Origin: Actinomycetota bacterium
GTDB taxonomy: Bacteria; Actinomycetota; Acidimicrobiia; Spongiisociales; ZC4RG35
Direction of reading: 5' to 3'
DNA length: 5,083 nucleotides
NCBI GenBank assembly: GCA_027296205.1
Contig: JAPUJM010000235.1
Span: forward strand, 1-5,083
Shown: in pieces, positions 1-5,083 of the stretch
How positions within the stretch are numbered: the stretch's first letter is position 1
Layout: each line of letters opens with the position of its first letter
Notes under the pieces: model-generated
Told to the model about the DNA's origin: nothing
Seen by the model: the letters and a program-made list of their open reading frames with translations, nothing else
Databases searched by the model: none
Position numbers and translations under genes: made by a program

Positions 1-524
1 TCGAACTCCTTTCCGAGGATCGCCTGGGATGGTGGGAGATCAACTCGTCCTATCACAACGTCGCCGACCCCTGGGCGGGTGACCAGCGATTCACCAGCGG
101 GTCGATTCGTCCGGAGCAATTGGACCGGTTCCTCGGAGCGGTCAAATACGACAAGTATCGGGGGAAGGTCTTGCTGGGTCTGGATCTTCGCGCCTGGCGA
201 CCGTCGAGCCCCGATCTACGTCGGCTTTATCTCAAGAATTGTGATCTGAGAGGTGTCGCCCTCGCTGGTGTCGACTTCAGGGATTCCAATCTCTCACTGA
301 GCAATCTTGCGGGTGCCAACCTCGCCGGCGCAGACCTCTCGGGTTCGGACCTGGAGGGAGCGGACTTCAGGGGAGCCATTCTGTCAGGAGTGGATCTCTC
401 CGGTGCTGCTCTATCGGCGACACGATTCGATGGTGCCCGTGTCGAGGGGGCGGTGTTCAACGATTCGTGGGGTCTCGTGGAGGCTCAGGAGGCCTACCTC
501 AATGATCAGGGAGTGCTTGGCTAA
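1..524 (+). CDS. Pentapeptide-repeat protein, 5' end outside the window
   Basis: The reading frame is open from the left edge (first whole codon at position 3) to the TAA at 522-524, giving 173 visible residues. The TTG at 120 is therefore not the real start. About 16 consecutive pentapeptides in register, of the A(D/N)LxG type, run from about 213 to 452 (for example NLAGA, DLSGS, DLEGA, DFRGA). In known members such repeats fold into a right-handed quadrilateral beta-helix. The visible N-terminal part (roughly 70 residues, with GWWEIN and a YHNVADPW stretch) is not repetitive and I do not recognise it. A short non-repeat tail of about 20 residues follows the helix. Pentapeptide proteins have many roles, including gyrase binding and scaffolding, and nothing here picks one. 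trpS starts 48 bp downstream on the same strand, so co-transcription is likely. The fold is sure; the function is unknown. Confidence 0.88.
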   Translation, partial: ELLSEDRLGWWEINSSYHNVADPWAGDQRFTSGSIRPEQLDRFLGAVKYDKYRGKVLLGLDLRAWRPSSPDLRRLYLKNCDLRGVALAGVDFRDSNLSLSNLAGANLAGADLSGSDLEGADFRGAILSGVDLSGAALSATRFDGARVEGAVFNDSWGLVEAQEAYLNDQGVLG

Positions 525-559
525 TGTCGCCGCCGGAGCAAAAACGCCATGTCTCGAGC

Positions 560-564
560 GAGGA
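560..564 (+). promoter_or_regulatory. Shine-Dalgarno site of trpS
   Basis: A GAGGA motif lies 8 nt before the ATG at 573. This spacing supports that ATG as the trpS start. A separate promoter is not obvious in the 48 bp after the pentapeptide gene, so translation from a longer shared transcript is the simplest reading. Confidence 0.6.
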
Positions 565-572
565 CCTGACGG

Positions 573-1553
573 ATGACTGACCGGAAGCGTGTTTTCTCGG
601 GCATCCAGCCCACCGGTGACCCCCATGTCGGGAGCCTGATCGGCGCCCTGAGCAACTGGGTTCGGATGCAGAGCGAGTACGACACGATCTACTGCGTTGT
701 CGACCTCCACGCGATGACCGCGCCTTATGACCCCGCGGATCTTCGCAGCAAGCGGGCAGATGTGGCCAAGATGCTCCTGGCCGCGGGTATCGACCCGAGC
801 CGTTCTCTTCTCTACTACCAGTCCGAGGTTCCTCAGCATGTCGAGCTGTCTTGGATCCTGGGCACCCTCACCGGTCTCGGTCAGTTGGAGAGGATGACTC
901 AGTTCAAGGAGAAGGCCGATAAGGGGGGCCAGAACCTGGGATTGCTTGCATATCCGGTTCTTCAGGCCGCGGACATTCTCATACACAGGGTCCATGCCGT
1001 CCCTGTCGGCAACGATCAAGCCCAGCATCTGGAGCTGACTCGCGACCTGGCGGAGAGGTTCAACAGCCGTTTTGGCGAGGTGTTCCCGGTTCCCGAGAGG
1101 ATCACCCCTGAAATCGGGGCACGGGTCATGTCACTCACTGACCCGACGTCGAAGATGTCGAAGTCGGACCCCAGCTCGAAGTCACGGATACTGCTCACCG
1201 ACGGCACCGACCAGATCATGAAGAAAGTGAAGTCGGCCGTGACCGATACCGGAACCGAGGTTGGCTTTGACCGGGCGAACAAGCCGGGCATCTCGAATCT
1301 CTTGGAGATGTTCTCTTTCTTCAGCGACAGGTCGATCGATGACCTCGTATCGGAGTACCGCGCTTTGGGTTACGGGACTTTCAAGATCGCCGTCGGCGAG
1401 GCCGTGGCCGAGGGCCTCAAACCGATCCGCGATGCTTACGAAGGCATGTCCGATGCAGAGGTCGGCGAGGTGATGGCATCGAGTGCGGCCAGGGCACGCA
1501 AAATGGCCGAAAGGACGATGATCTCTGTGCGGGAGAGAGTTGGTTTGGCCTAA
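573..1553 (+). CDS. trpS: Tryptophanyl-tRNA synthetase (EC 6.1.1.2)
   Basis: This cytoplasmic class Ic aminoacyl-tRNA synthetase joins L-tryptophan to tRNA-Trp using ATP. The 326-residue product has the usual bacterial length (about 330). The HIGH-type signature PTGDPHVG lies at residues 13-20 and the KMSKS loop at 194-198, preceded by the typical RVMSLTDPTS. The conserved YPVLQAAD stretch (127-134) and the GNDQ motif (146-149) with QHLELTRDLAERFN fit the tryptophan/ATP-binding core. The C-terminal helical part ends in a charged helix (MAERTMISVRERVGLA), as in family members, so the gene looks intact. The ATG at 573 has a GAGGA site 8 nt upstream, and motif placement near the N-terminus agrees with it. 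It follows the pentapeptide-repeat gene by 48 bp. The TAA stop is also the first three bases of the palindromic element at 1551-1715. No T-box or leader peptide is visible upstream. Confidence 0.97.
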   Translation: MTDRKRVFSGIQPTGDPHVGSLIGALSNWVRMQSEYDTIYCVVDLHAMTAPYDPADLRSKRADVAKMLLAAGIDPSRSLLYYQSEVPQHVELSWILGTLTGLGQLERMTQFKEKADKGGQNLGLLAYPVLQAADILIHRVHAVPVGNDQAQHLELTRDLAERFNSRFGEVFPVPERITPEIGARVMSLTDPTSKMSKSDPSSKSRILLTDGTDQIMKKVKSAVTDTGTEVGFDRANKPGISNLLEMFSFFSDRSIDDLVSEYRALGYGTFKIAVGEAVAEGLKPIRDAYEGMSDAEVGEVMASSAARARKMAERTMISVRERVGLA

Positions 1554-1715
1554 TGTCCTGAGTCGTAAGTTCGTGCTGATCTCGCCCAGGCGTCGGCGTT
1601 TCTGGCAAGGACGCACAACGAAGGCGCAGCCGTAGCTGCGTCAAGGCGGAGGACGAAGCCAGGGGCGTCGATGGCAGGGCGAGATTCTGTGCATGATTTG
1701 CGACCCGGGACACTA
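1551..1715. repeat. 165-bp imperfect palindromic element (MITE-like/REP-like)
   Basis: The outer arms 1551-1587 and 1677-1715 are inverted copies. The first 21 opposed positions give 15 Watson-Crick pairs, 4 G-U and 2 mismatches, and the inner ends match perfectly over nine bases (ATCTCGCCC against GGGCGAGAT). The pairing continues inward, with 1588-1606 against 1658-1676 giving 12 Watson-Crick, 5 G-U and 2 mismatched pairs. A less paired purine-rich stretch follows, then a central hairpin at 1623-1642. Both ends carry a TA dinucleotide, which would fit a TA target duplication such as IS630/Tc1-type transposases make. No coding frame inside looks real. It could be a non-autonomous transposon relic, a dispersed intergenic palindrome, or a structured RNA that ends the trpS transcript. 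Copy number in the genome is unknown from one window. Confidence 0.72.
1623..1642 (+). other. Central stable hairpin of the palindromic element
   Basis: GGCGCAGC (1623-1630) pairs with GCTGCGTC (1635-1642) around the 4-nt loop CGTA, giving eight pairs of which one is G-U in RNA. No U-run follows, so it is not a standard intrinsic terminator. It caps the long stem of the surrounding element. Confidence 0.65.
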
Positions 1716-1730
1716 GTGCACCGACGCGGA

Positions 1731-1755
1731 AATCTACTGACACCAGACATAGATT
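1731..1755. repeat. Short inverted repeat overlapping a -10 box
   Basis: AATCTA (1731-1736) and TAGATT (1750-1755) are perfect 6-bp inverted copies separated by 13 bp. The right half is also the putative -10 hexamer of the hemolysin III gene. It could be an operator half-site pair, but six bases can recur by chance. Confidence 0.3.
1750..1755 (+). promoter_or_regulatory. Putative -10 box for a leaderless hemolysin III transcript
   Basis: TAGATT fits the actinobacterial TANNNT consensus and lies exactly 6 nt before the GTG at 1762, so transcription would begin at or next to the start codon. No purine-rich ribosome-binding site is seen upstream of that GTG, which agrees with leaderless translation. 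No good -35 was found at the usual distance. Confidence 0.45.
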
Positions 1756-1761
1756 GCATAT

Positions 1762-2421
1762 GTGATTGACCGCGAAGTGGCACGTCCTCATATTCCCAAG
1801 CCGAAGTCGAGGGGATGGCTGCATGCGGTGATGTTCCCTGTCGCCGTTGTTGTGGGGATCGTGCTCGTGGCGCGGGCGGAGATGGGAGAAGCACGCATCG
1901 CGGCTGCCATATTCGCAACGACTGCCGCCCTGCTGTTCGCTACCAGCGCCCTATTTCATCGCGGCGCGTGGACACCTCGCGTCGAGGGACTGTTGCGACG
2001 GATGGACCACTCGAATATTTATTTGATCATTGCCGGTACCTACACACCGTTCGCAGTTCTCTCTCTTCCGCCGGGCAAGGGCCGGAGCTTGCTGCTGATC
2101 GTGTGGATCGGCGCGCTGGCCGGGGTGATATTCAGGGTCTTCTGGATCGGCGCACCTCGATGGTTGTACACATCGCTTTACGTGGTCATCGGGTGGGTAG
2201 CGGTCATCTTTCTACCCGACCTGATAACCGGCGCCGGCGTCACCGTGGTCGTGCTGATAGCGGTCGGTGGAGTGTTGTACAGCGTTGGGGCGGTGATATA
2301 CGGCCTGAAGCGCCCCAACCCTTTTCCACGCTGGTTCGGGTTCCATGAGGTCTTCCACTCCTTGACCATTGCTGCCTTCACCGTGCACTACGTGGCGGTG
2401 TCAATCGTCGTCTACTCGTAG
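1762..2421 (+). CDS. Hemolysin III / PAQR-family integral membrane protein
   Basis: The 219-residue protein is mostly hydrophobic, with about seven membrane segments from residue 18 to the C-terminus, the usual size and layout of the bacterial hemolysin III (YqfA/TrhA) family. The family's metal-site residues are present in the right spacing: S62 and H66 in SALFH, D82 in MDHSNIY, and H195 and H199 in FHEVFH. The conserved AGTYTPF (91-97) follows. By analogy with adiponectin receptors these residues would bind zinc and could support a lipid (ceramidase-like) hydrolase activity. E. coli TrhA is linked to membrane fluidity; true haemolysis is doubtful. The start chosen is GTG at 1762, because a TAG lies in frame at 1750-1752. 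GTG at 1777 is an alternative and would remove only five residues. The gene converges with the UPF0316 gene, with 24 bp between the stops and no clear terminator there. Confidence 0.93.
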   Translation: MIDREVARPHIPKPKSRGWLHAVMFPVAVVVGIVLVARAEMGEARIAAAIFATTAALLFATSALFHRGAWTPRVEGLLRRMDHSNIYLIIAGTYTPFAVLSLPPGKGRSLLLIVWIGALAGVIFRVFWIGAPRWLYTSLYVVIGWVAVIFLPDLITGAGVTVVVLIAVGGVLYSVGAVIYGLKRPNPFPRWFGFHEVFHSLTIAAFTVHYVAVSIVVYS

Positions 2422-2445
2422 CGCCCTGCTCGCACGACTTGCTCG

Positions 2446-2955
2446 TCACGACTTGATCTGGGTCAGATCGACCGAGGCTGTCTGCTCCACAGTCACGTAT
2501 GCCTCAGAATTCGTCTCCCGTATCAGCTGCAAGATGCTGGAGACCCTCTTGCGGGGGACGACACAAAAGGTGATTCTCACCTCACCGTCTCGACCGTCAC
2601 CATTGATGACGGTGACGGCTATCTCCTCCTGGCGGAGTCTGTCCGCGACGGGGGTGGACTCCACCGGGGCGATGACCCGGACCATCGATTGACCCAGCGC
2701 CAGCCACTCTTCCACGATCGAGCCCGTGTATGTGCCTGCGGCGAATCCTGCGGCGAAGGCGACCATGCGCAGAGGGTCATCCAGTCCGTCGAGAACCCTG
2801 GCCACGACCAGGACCCAGATCAGCGACTCGAAGAAGCCGAGCAGGGTCGCTGGTCCCCGTCGGCCCCGCCCGAGGAGGACGATCCTGACGGTGGACATTC
2901 CCACGCTGATCAGGCGCAGCGAGAAGATGAATACAAGGTCGAGGACGACATCCAT
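2446..2955 (-). CDS. UPF0316 membrane protein (DUF5698 + DUF2179)
   Basis: With ATG at 2955 the product has 169 residues, the usual UPF0316 length. Three hydrophobic segments (about 4-24, 37-55, 63-80) form the N-terminal membrane part. It carries the family-like SVGMSTVRIVLLGRG, the FFESLIWVLVVARVLDGLDD stretch and the hallmark EEWLALGQ (82-89). Residues about 91-160 form a soluble beta-alpha domain of the DUF2179 type, also seen at the C-terminus of YitT-like proteins. The biochemical role is unknown. The frame stays open upstream as far as 3048, but that part would overlap the end of puuD and lacks family features. GTG at 2988 (weak GAAGG site 6 nt before) is a possible longer start. ATG 2955 is preferred because a TAATGT box lies 7 nt upstream and the first membrane segment begins at once. 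It lies 65 bp after puuD on the same strand, so co-transcription is plausible as well as a promoter of its own. Confidence 0.88.
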   Translation of the reverse strand: MDVVLDLVFIFSLRLISVGMSTVRIVLLGRGRRGPATLLGFFESLIWVLVVARVLDGLDDPLRMVAFAAGFAAGTYTGSIVEEWLALGQSMVRVIAPVESTPVADRLRQEEIAVTVINGDGRDGEVRITFCVVPRKRVSSILQLIRETNSEAYVTVEQTASVDLTQIKS

Positions 2956-2962
2956 CTCATCA

Positions 2963-2968
2963 ACATTA
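2963..2968 (-). promoter_or_regulatory. Putative -10 box before the UPF0316 gene
   Basis: On the minus strand TAATGT lies 7 nt before the ATG at 2955, matching TANNNT at leaderless spacing. It would give the UPF0316 gene its own start inside the 65-bp gap after puuD. The -35 region is weak. Confidence 0.35.
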
Positions 2969-3020
2969 GGAATTTCGCCGGCGACCACCGATGACCTTCG
3001 ATATTCCTGGTGAGGCGTGG

Positions 3021-4205
3021 TCAGCCGTTGGTGTGCTCGTCGAGCCATATCTCGAGGATGGCTCTCTCCTCGTCTGTCATGCTGGTGACGTTGGCCAGAG
3101 GCATGATTTCCGTGTCGACTGCGAATGCTCTTATGAGCGCGGCCTGGTTGACCATCTGGTCGGAGGTGTCGAAGACGATGTCCTTGGGAGCGACCGGAAA
3201 ACCGGGCTGTGTCGGCGTGGCTGAATGGCAGGGAGTGCAGCGGGCATGGACAATGTCGACGCCTTTCTGAAAAGCGACCGTTTCGGTGTCAACAACGGAA
3301 CGGTTCGATGATGGGACGGTCACCAGGGCGAGGACGATCATGCCAAGAGCCGCGGCGGGCATCAACCACACATTGTCATGACCCTGGCCTCTCAGGTTGT
3401 ACCAGTGTCGGATGGCGGCGCCGACCACAATCAGCCCTCCGAGGACAGCCCAACTCCGCTCATGTCCGTATGTGAACGGGAAGTGGCTGCTGATCATGAT
3501 GAACAGCACGGGCAGGGTCATGTAATTGTTGTGAAGAGATCGTTGACCGGCGTGTTTCCCTAGTTCAACGTCGGGTTCTCGGCCCTCCTCCATCGCAGCC
3601 ACCAGCTCGCGCTGGGCGGGAATGATGATGAAAAAGACGTTCCCTGCCATCAGTGTCCCCAGGAGGGCTCCCACATGGATGTAGGCGCCGCGGTCTGTGA
3701 AGACCATGGAGAGACCGATGGCAACACCCGTTATGAGAACCAGAGACACCACGCCGTACCAGACGGGACTGTCCAACAGCGCGGACCGGCTGATCGCTTC
3801 GTAGACGATCCATCCCAGCACCAGGGTGGCAGTTCCTATGGCAGCAGCCGTCCAACGGGTCATCTCGACCTTGGCCGGGTCGATGAGGAATAACGGGGCG
3901 TCGATGTAGAAGATGAGAACGAGCAACGAAAAACCGCTGAGCCAGGTGGTGTAGGCCTCCCATTTGAACCAATGGAGCTTGTCGGGGAGGGTGGGCGGCT
4001 TCTGGTACTTCATGACCCGATAAAAGGCCCCGCCATGCACTGCCCACAGCTCCGCCTCGCTGCCGGGTGGCTGGTCCGGCGTCTCACGGACGTGATTGTT
4101 CAGCCAGACGAAGTAGAACGATGTCCCTATCCACACGACACCGGCGATGACGTGTAACCAGCGGATTCCAAGGTGGAGCCAGTCCGACAGGTGGGGACCC
4201 AACAT
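3021..4205 (-). CDS. puuD: Membrane urate oxidase (urate hydroxylase) with C-terminal cytochrome c domain, PuuD
   Basis: PuuD oxidises urate to 5-hydroxyisourate in the cytoplasmic membrane and passes the electrons to its own haem c domain, so it should not make hydrogen peroxide as soluble uricase does. From ATG 4205 the protein has 394 residues. About eight membrane segments (near 12-34, 85-108, 118-138, 148-169, 177-196, 229-245, 250-267, 278-297) make the Urate_ox_N (DUF989) part. Likely functional histidines include H18 (RWLH), H57, H78 (KLHWFKWEAYTTW), H177, H225 (SLHNNYMTLP) and H241. The cytochrome domain (about 308-394) has the haem motif CTPCH at 323-327 and a probable axial Met368 in IMPLANVTSMTDEER. 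The frame is open for 12 more codons upstream (ATG 4241), but the family begins close to the RWLHVIAG helix, and a TAGAGT box lies 7 nt before ATG 4205. UPF0316 follows after 65 bp. No other purine-degradation gene is in the window. Confidence 0.93.
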   Translation of the reverse strand: MLGPHLSDWLHLGIRWLHVIAGVVWIGTSFYFVWLNNHVRETPDQPPGSEAELWAVHGGAFYRVMKYQKPPTLPDKLHWFKWEAYTTWLSGFSLLVLIFYIDAPLFLIDPAKVEMTRWTAAAIGTATLVLGWIVYEAISRSALLDSPVWYGVVSLVLITGVAIGLSMVFTDRGAYIHVGALLGTLMAGNVFFIIIPAQRELVAAMEEGREPDVELGKHAGQRSLHNNYMTLPVLFIMISSHFPFTYGHERSWAVLGGLIVVGAAIRHWYNLRGQGHDNVWLMPAAALGMIVLALVTVPSSNRSVVDTETVAFQKGVDIVHARCTPCHSATPTQPGFPVAPKDIVFDTSDQMVNQAALIRAFAVDTEIMPLANVTSMTDEERAILEIWLDEHTNG

Positions 4206-4212
4206 CACCCCG

Positions 4213-4218
4213 ACTCTA
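4213..4218 (-). promoter_or_regulatory. Putative -10 box for puuD
   Basis: On the minus strand TAGAGT lies 7 nt before the puuD ATG at 4205. There is no clear Shine-Dalgarno site, so a leaderless or nearly leaderless transcript is likely. Any -35 would lie around 4236-4241, where the HNH remnant begins, so the remnant's breakpoint may touch the puuD promoter. Confidence 0.4.
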
Positions 4219-4241
4219 CGACGGTGACCCAAGGCAACCAC

Positions 4242-4729
4242 GTTTCGAGTGGACCGAACCGGGCAATGGTCGATATTCGTGTCGACCTCGAAACCCTCAC
4301 CGGTCTCACCGAGAATCCAGGCGAACTGGCCGGGTTCGGTCCGGTGATAGCCGACATCGCCCGCCGGTCACCGCCGAACAAGAAAGCGCGGAATGGCGGT
4401 GGACGGTGGTCGACGACAACAACCAGGTGGTCTACACCGGGATCACCACCCGGCGACCCATCACCGCCCTGAAACGACATGTCCAGGCGTGCTTCCGGTG
4501 TTGCGTCTTCCCCGGATGTCGGGTGCCGGCGGCCGACTGTGACCTCGACCACACGGTCGCCGTCAGCCACGGTGGACCCACCACCACCTGCAATCTTGCG
4601 CCGCTGTGCCGTCACCACCACCGGGCCAAACACCAGGCATCACGGAAACCCACCCTCCAACCCAACGGCGACCACACTTGGCTCAGCCGACTGGGACACA
4701 CCTACACCACCAACGGCCAATCGCCCTAA
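4242..4729 (+). pseudogene. DUF222/HNH endonuclease family, truncated at the 5' end and frameshifted
   Basis: Only the C-terminal ~160 residues of a DUF222-HNH protein (an actinobacterial family often 400-500 residues long, present in many copies) can be read. The first part, ATG 4266 onward, reads MVDIRVDLETLTGL then GELAGFGPVIADIARR. At 4365-4368 the frame shifts: adding one G (CGGTCA to CGGGTCA) joins IARR to VTAEQESAEWRWTVVDD in the other frame, which continues to the TAA at 4727-4729. The HNH zinc finger is intact in the second frame: CVFPGC, then DLDH (the H of HNH), NLAPLC, and HHHRAKH, with the family's closing RLGHTYTT. The N-terminal DUF222 domain is absent, since puuD occupies the space upstream. 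The exact left boundary is uncertain by tens of bases. The 107-residue frame from GTG 4406 could still make an HNH domain alone. A one-base sequencing error could explain the shift but not the missing N-terminus. Confidence 0.85.
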
Positions 4730-5083
4730 GAAGCAGCCTCCAGCACTTCTGGAGGAAGCAGCAGCACCAGAGCCGCCAACAGGTTCCAGCCCGAGTGGAT
4801 GAAGATTGCCGGACCGAGACGTCCTGATCGGATGGTGATCCATGCCAGAAGGACTCCGAGGATGAAGATTGGCGGCAGGAACACGACCGCCGAAGCGAGG
4901 ATTTGCTCGGTGCCCAGGCCCAGAACATGAATCGCCGAGAACACCGCCGCCGAAACCACCATCGCCAATACTCGCCCTCGATGCAGAATCGCCCTGAGCA
5001 AGACACCTCTGAAGATGAGCTCCTCGGTGACCGGCGCCAGCACGACCGTGGCGACGATCAGGGAGACCTTGAGCAGTATTGAC
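4726..5083 (-). CDS. CPBP-family intramembrane metalloprotease (Abi/CAAX-like), 5' end outside the window
   Basis: The frame is open to the right edge, so the true start lies beyond 5083. The GTG at 5043 is internal, because 13 further in-frame codons upstream of it read as a hydrophobic segment. The 119 visible residues hold all the diagnostic motifs of the CPBP (formerly Abi/CAAX prenyl protease) family: motif 1 EELIFRG, with the glutamate pair and Arg; motif 2 FSAIH; and motif 3 HSGWN, whose His and Asn complete the active site of these membrane glutamic/metallo-type proteases. About four hydrophobic segments are seen. Members process prenylated proteins in eukaryotes; bacterial ones are linked to bacteriocin immunity or have no known substrate, and no bacteriocin gene is visible here. 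The TAG stop (4726-4728) overlaps the stop of the convergent HNH remnant. Confidence 0.9.
   Translation of the reverse strand, partial: SILLKVSLIVATVVLAPVTEELIFRGVLLRAILHRGRVLAMVVSAAVFSAIHVLGLGTEQILASAVVFLPPIFILGVLLAWITIRSGRLGPAIFIHSGWNLLAALVLLLPPEVLEAAS

Noticed and set aside
411..1028. Long minus-strand open frame opposite the pentapeptide gene and trpS
   Set aside because: It lies over two well-supported plus-strand genes, its protein resembles no family I know, and it follows the codon structure of trpS on the other strand.
1623..1642. Intrinsic terminator of trpS
   Set aside because: The hairpin is strong but no U-run follows, and it is better explained as the cap of the 165-bp palindrome. 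Termination in this region remains possible.
1182..1918. Minus-strand open frames covering the trpS end and the palindromic element
   Set aside because: They cross trpS, the repeat and the start of the hemolysin III gene, have low-complexity Arg/Pro/Ser-rich products, and show no motif.
1815..2348. Second plus-strand frame inside the hemolysin III gene
   Set aside because: Arg-rich out-of-frame translation of a gene with clear PAQR motifs in the other frame.
2956..3048. 31-residue extension of the UPF0316 protein that overlaps puuD
   Set aside because: The extra residues are polar and unlike the family; ATG 2955 gives the normal length and begins at the first membrane segment.
3565..4047. 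Minus-strand open frame inside puuD
   Set aside because: It is an Arg/His/Gly-rich shifted reading of puuD; the real frame has membrane segments and conserved histidines.
4206..4241. Twelve-residue N-terminal extension of PuuD (ATG 4241)
   Set aside because: The extension is Arg-rich without family character, and ATG 4205 starts just before the conserved first helix and sits 7 nt after a -10-like box.
4205..4633. Minus-strand open frame upstream of puuD
   Set aside because: It is antisense to the HNH remnant, whose plus-strand frames match the DUF222-HNH family on both sides of the frameshift.
4726..5083. CPBP protease as part of a bacteriocin or phage-defence cluster
   Set aside because: No precursor peptide, maturation enzyme, toxin or defence gene is visible nearby, and the HNH fragment belongs to a common multicopy actinobacterial family rather than to a defence operon.
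1..5083. CRISPR array, tRNA or rRNA genes
   Set aside because: No regularly spaced direct repeats, tRNA cloverleaf or rRNA-like stretch was seen on either strand by reading.

Overview
The window is GC-rich bacterial DNA with densely packed genes on both strands. The best fit is a high-GC actinobacterium, perhaps of the Acidimicrobiia. Two things point there: a DUF222-type HNH endonuclease remnant of the kind that fills actinobacterial genomes, and TANNNT boxes placed 6-7 nt before start codons, as expected for leaderless transcripts. The class-level guess is an inference from gene style, not a proof.

Layout. (1) Positions 1-1553, plus strand: the 3' part of a pentapeptide-repeat protein gene, then after 48 bp trpS (tryptophanyl-tRNA synthetase), probably co-transcribed. 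(2) Positions 1551-1715: a long imperfect palindrome that starts exactly on the trpS stop codon. It looks like a small non-coding inverted-repeat element (MITE-like or REP-like) with a strong central hairpin. (3) Positions 1762-2421, plus strand: a hemolysin III/PAQR-family membrane protein. (4) Positions 2446-4205, minus strand: puuD, a membrane urate oxidase fused to a cytochrome c domain, followed by a UPF0316 (DUF5698-DUF2179) membrane protein. Together they form a likely two-gene unit that converges on the hemolysin III gene. (5) Positions 4242-4729, plus strand: a 5'-truncated, frameshifted HNH endonuclease gene, i.e. a pseudogene. (6) Positions 4726-5083, minus strand: the C-terminal part of a CPBP-family intramembrane protease, whose gene runs off the right edge.

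The genes do not form one pathway. trpS is housekeeping. PuuD is the only clear metabolic enzyme, oxidising urate and passing electrons to its own haem domain, and no other purine-degradation gene lies in the window. Three separate membrane proteins (PAQR, UPF0316, CPBP) sit close by, but nothing in the sequence ties them together.

No convincing new multi-gene system is present. The most unusual items are the palindromic element lodged in the trpS stop codon, whose arm differences are biased towards G-U pairs on one strand, and the repeated TANNNT-to-start spacing at three genes.
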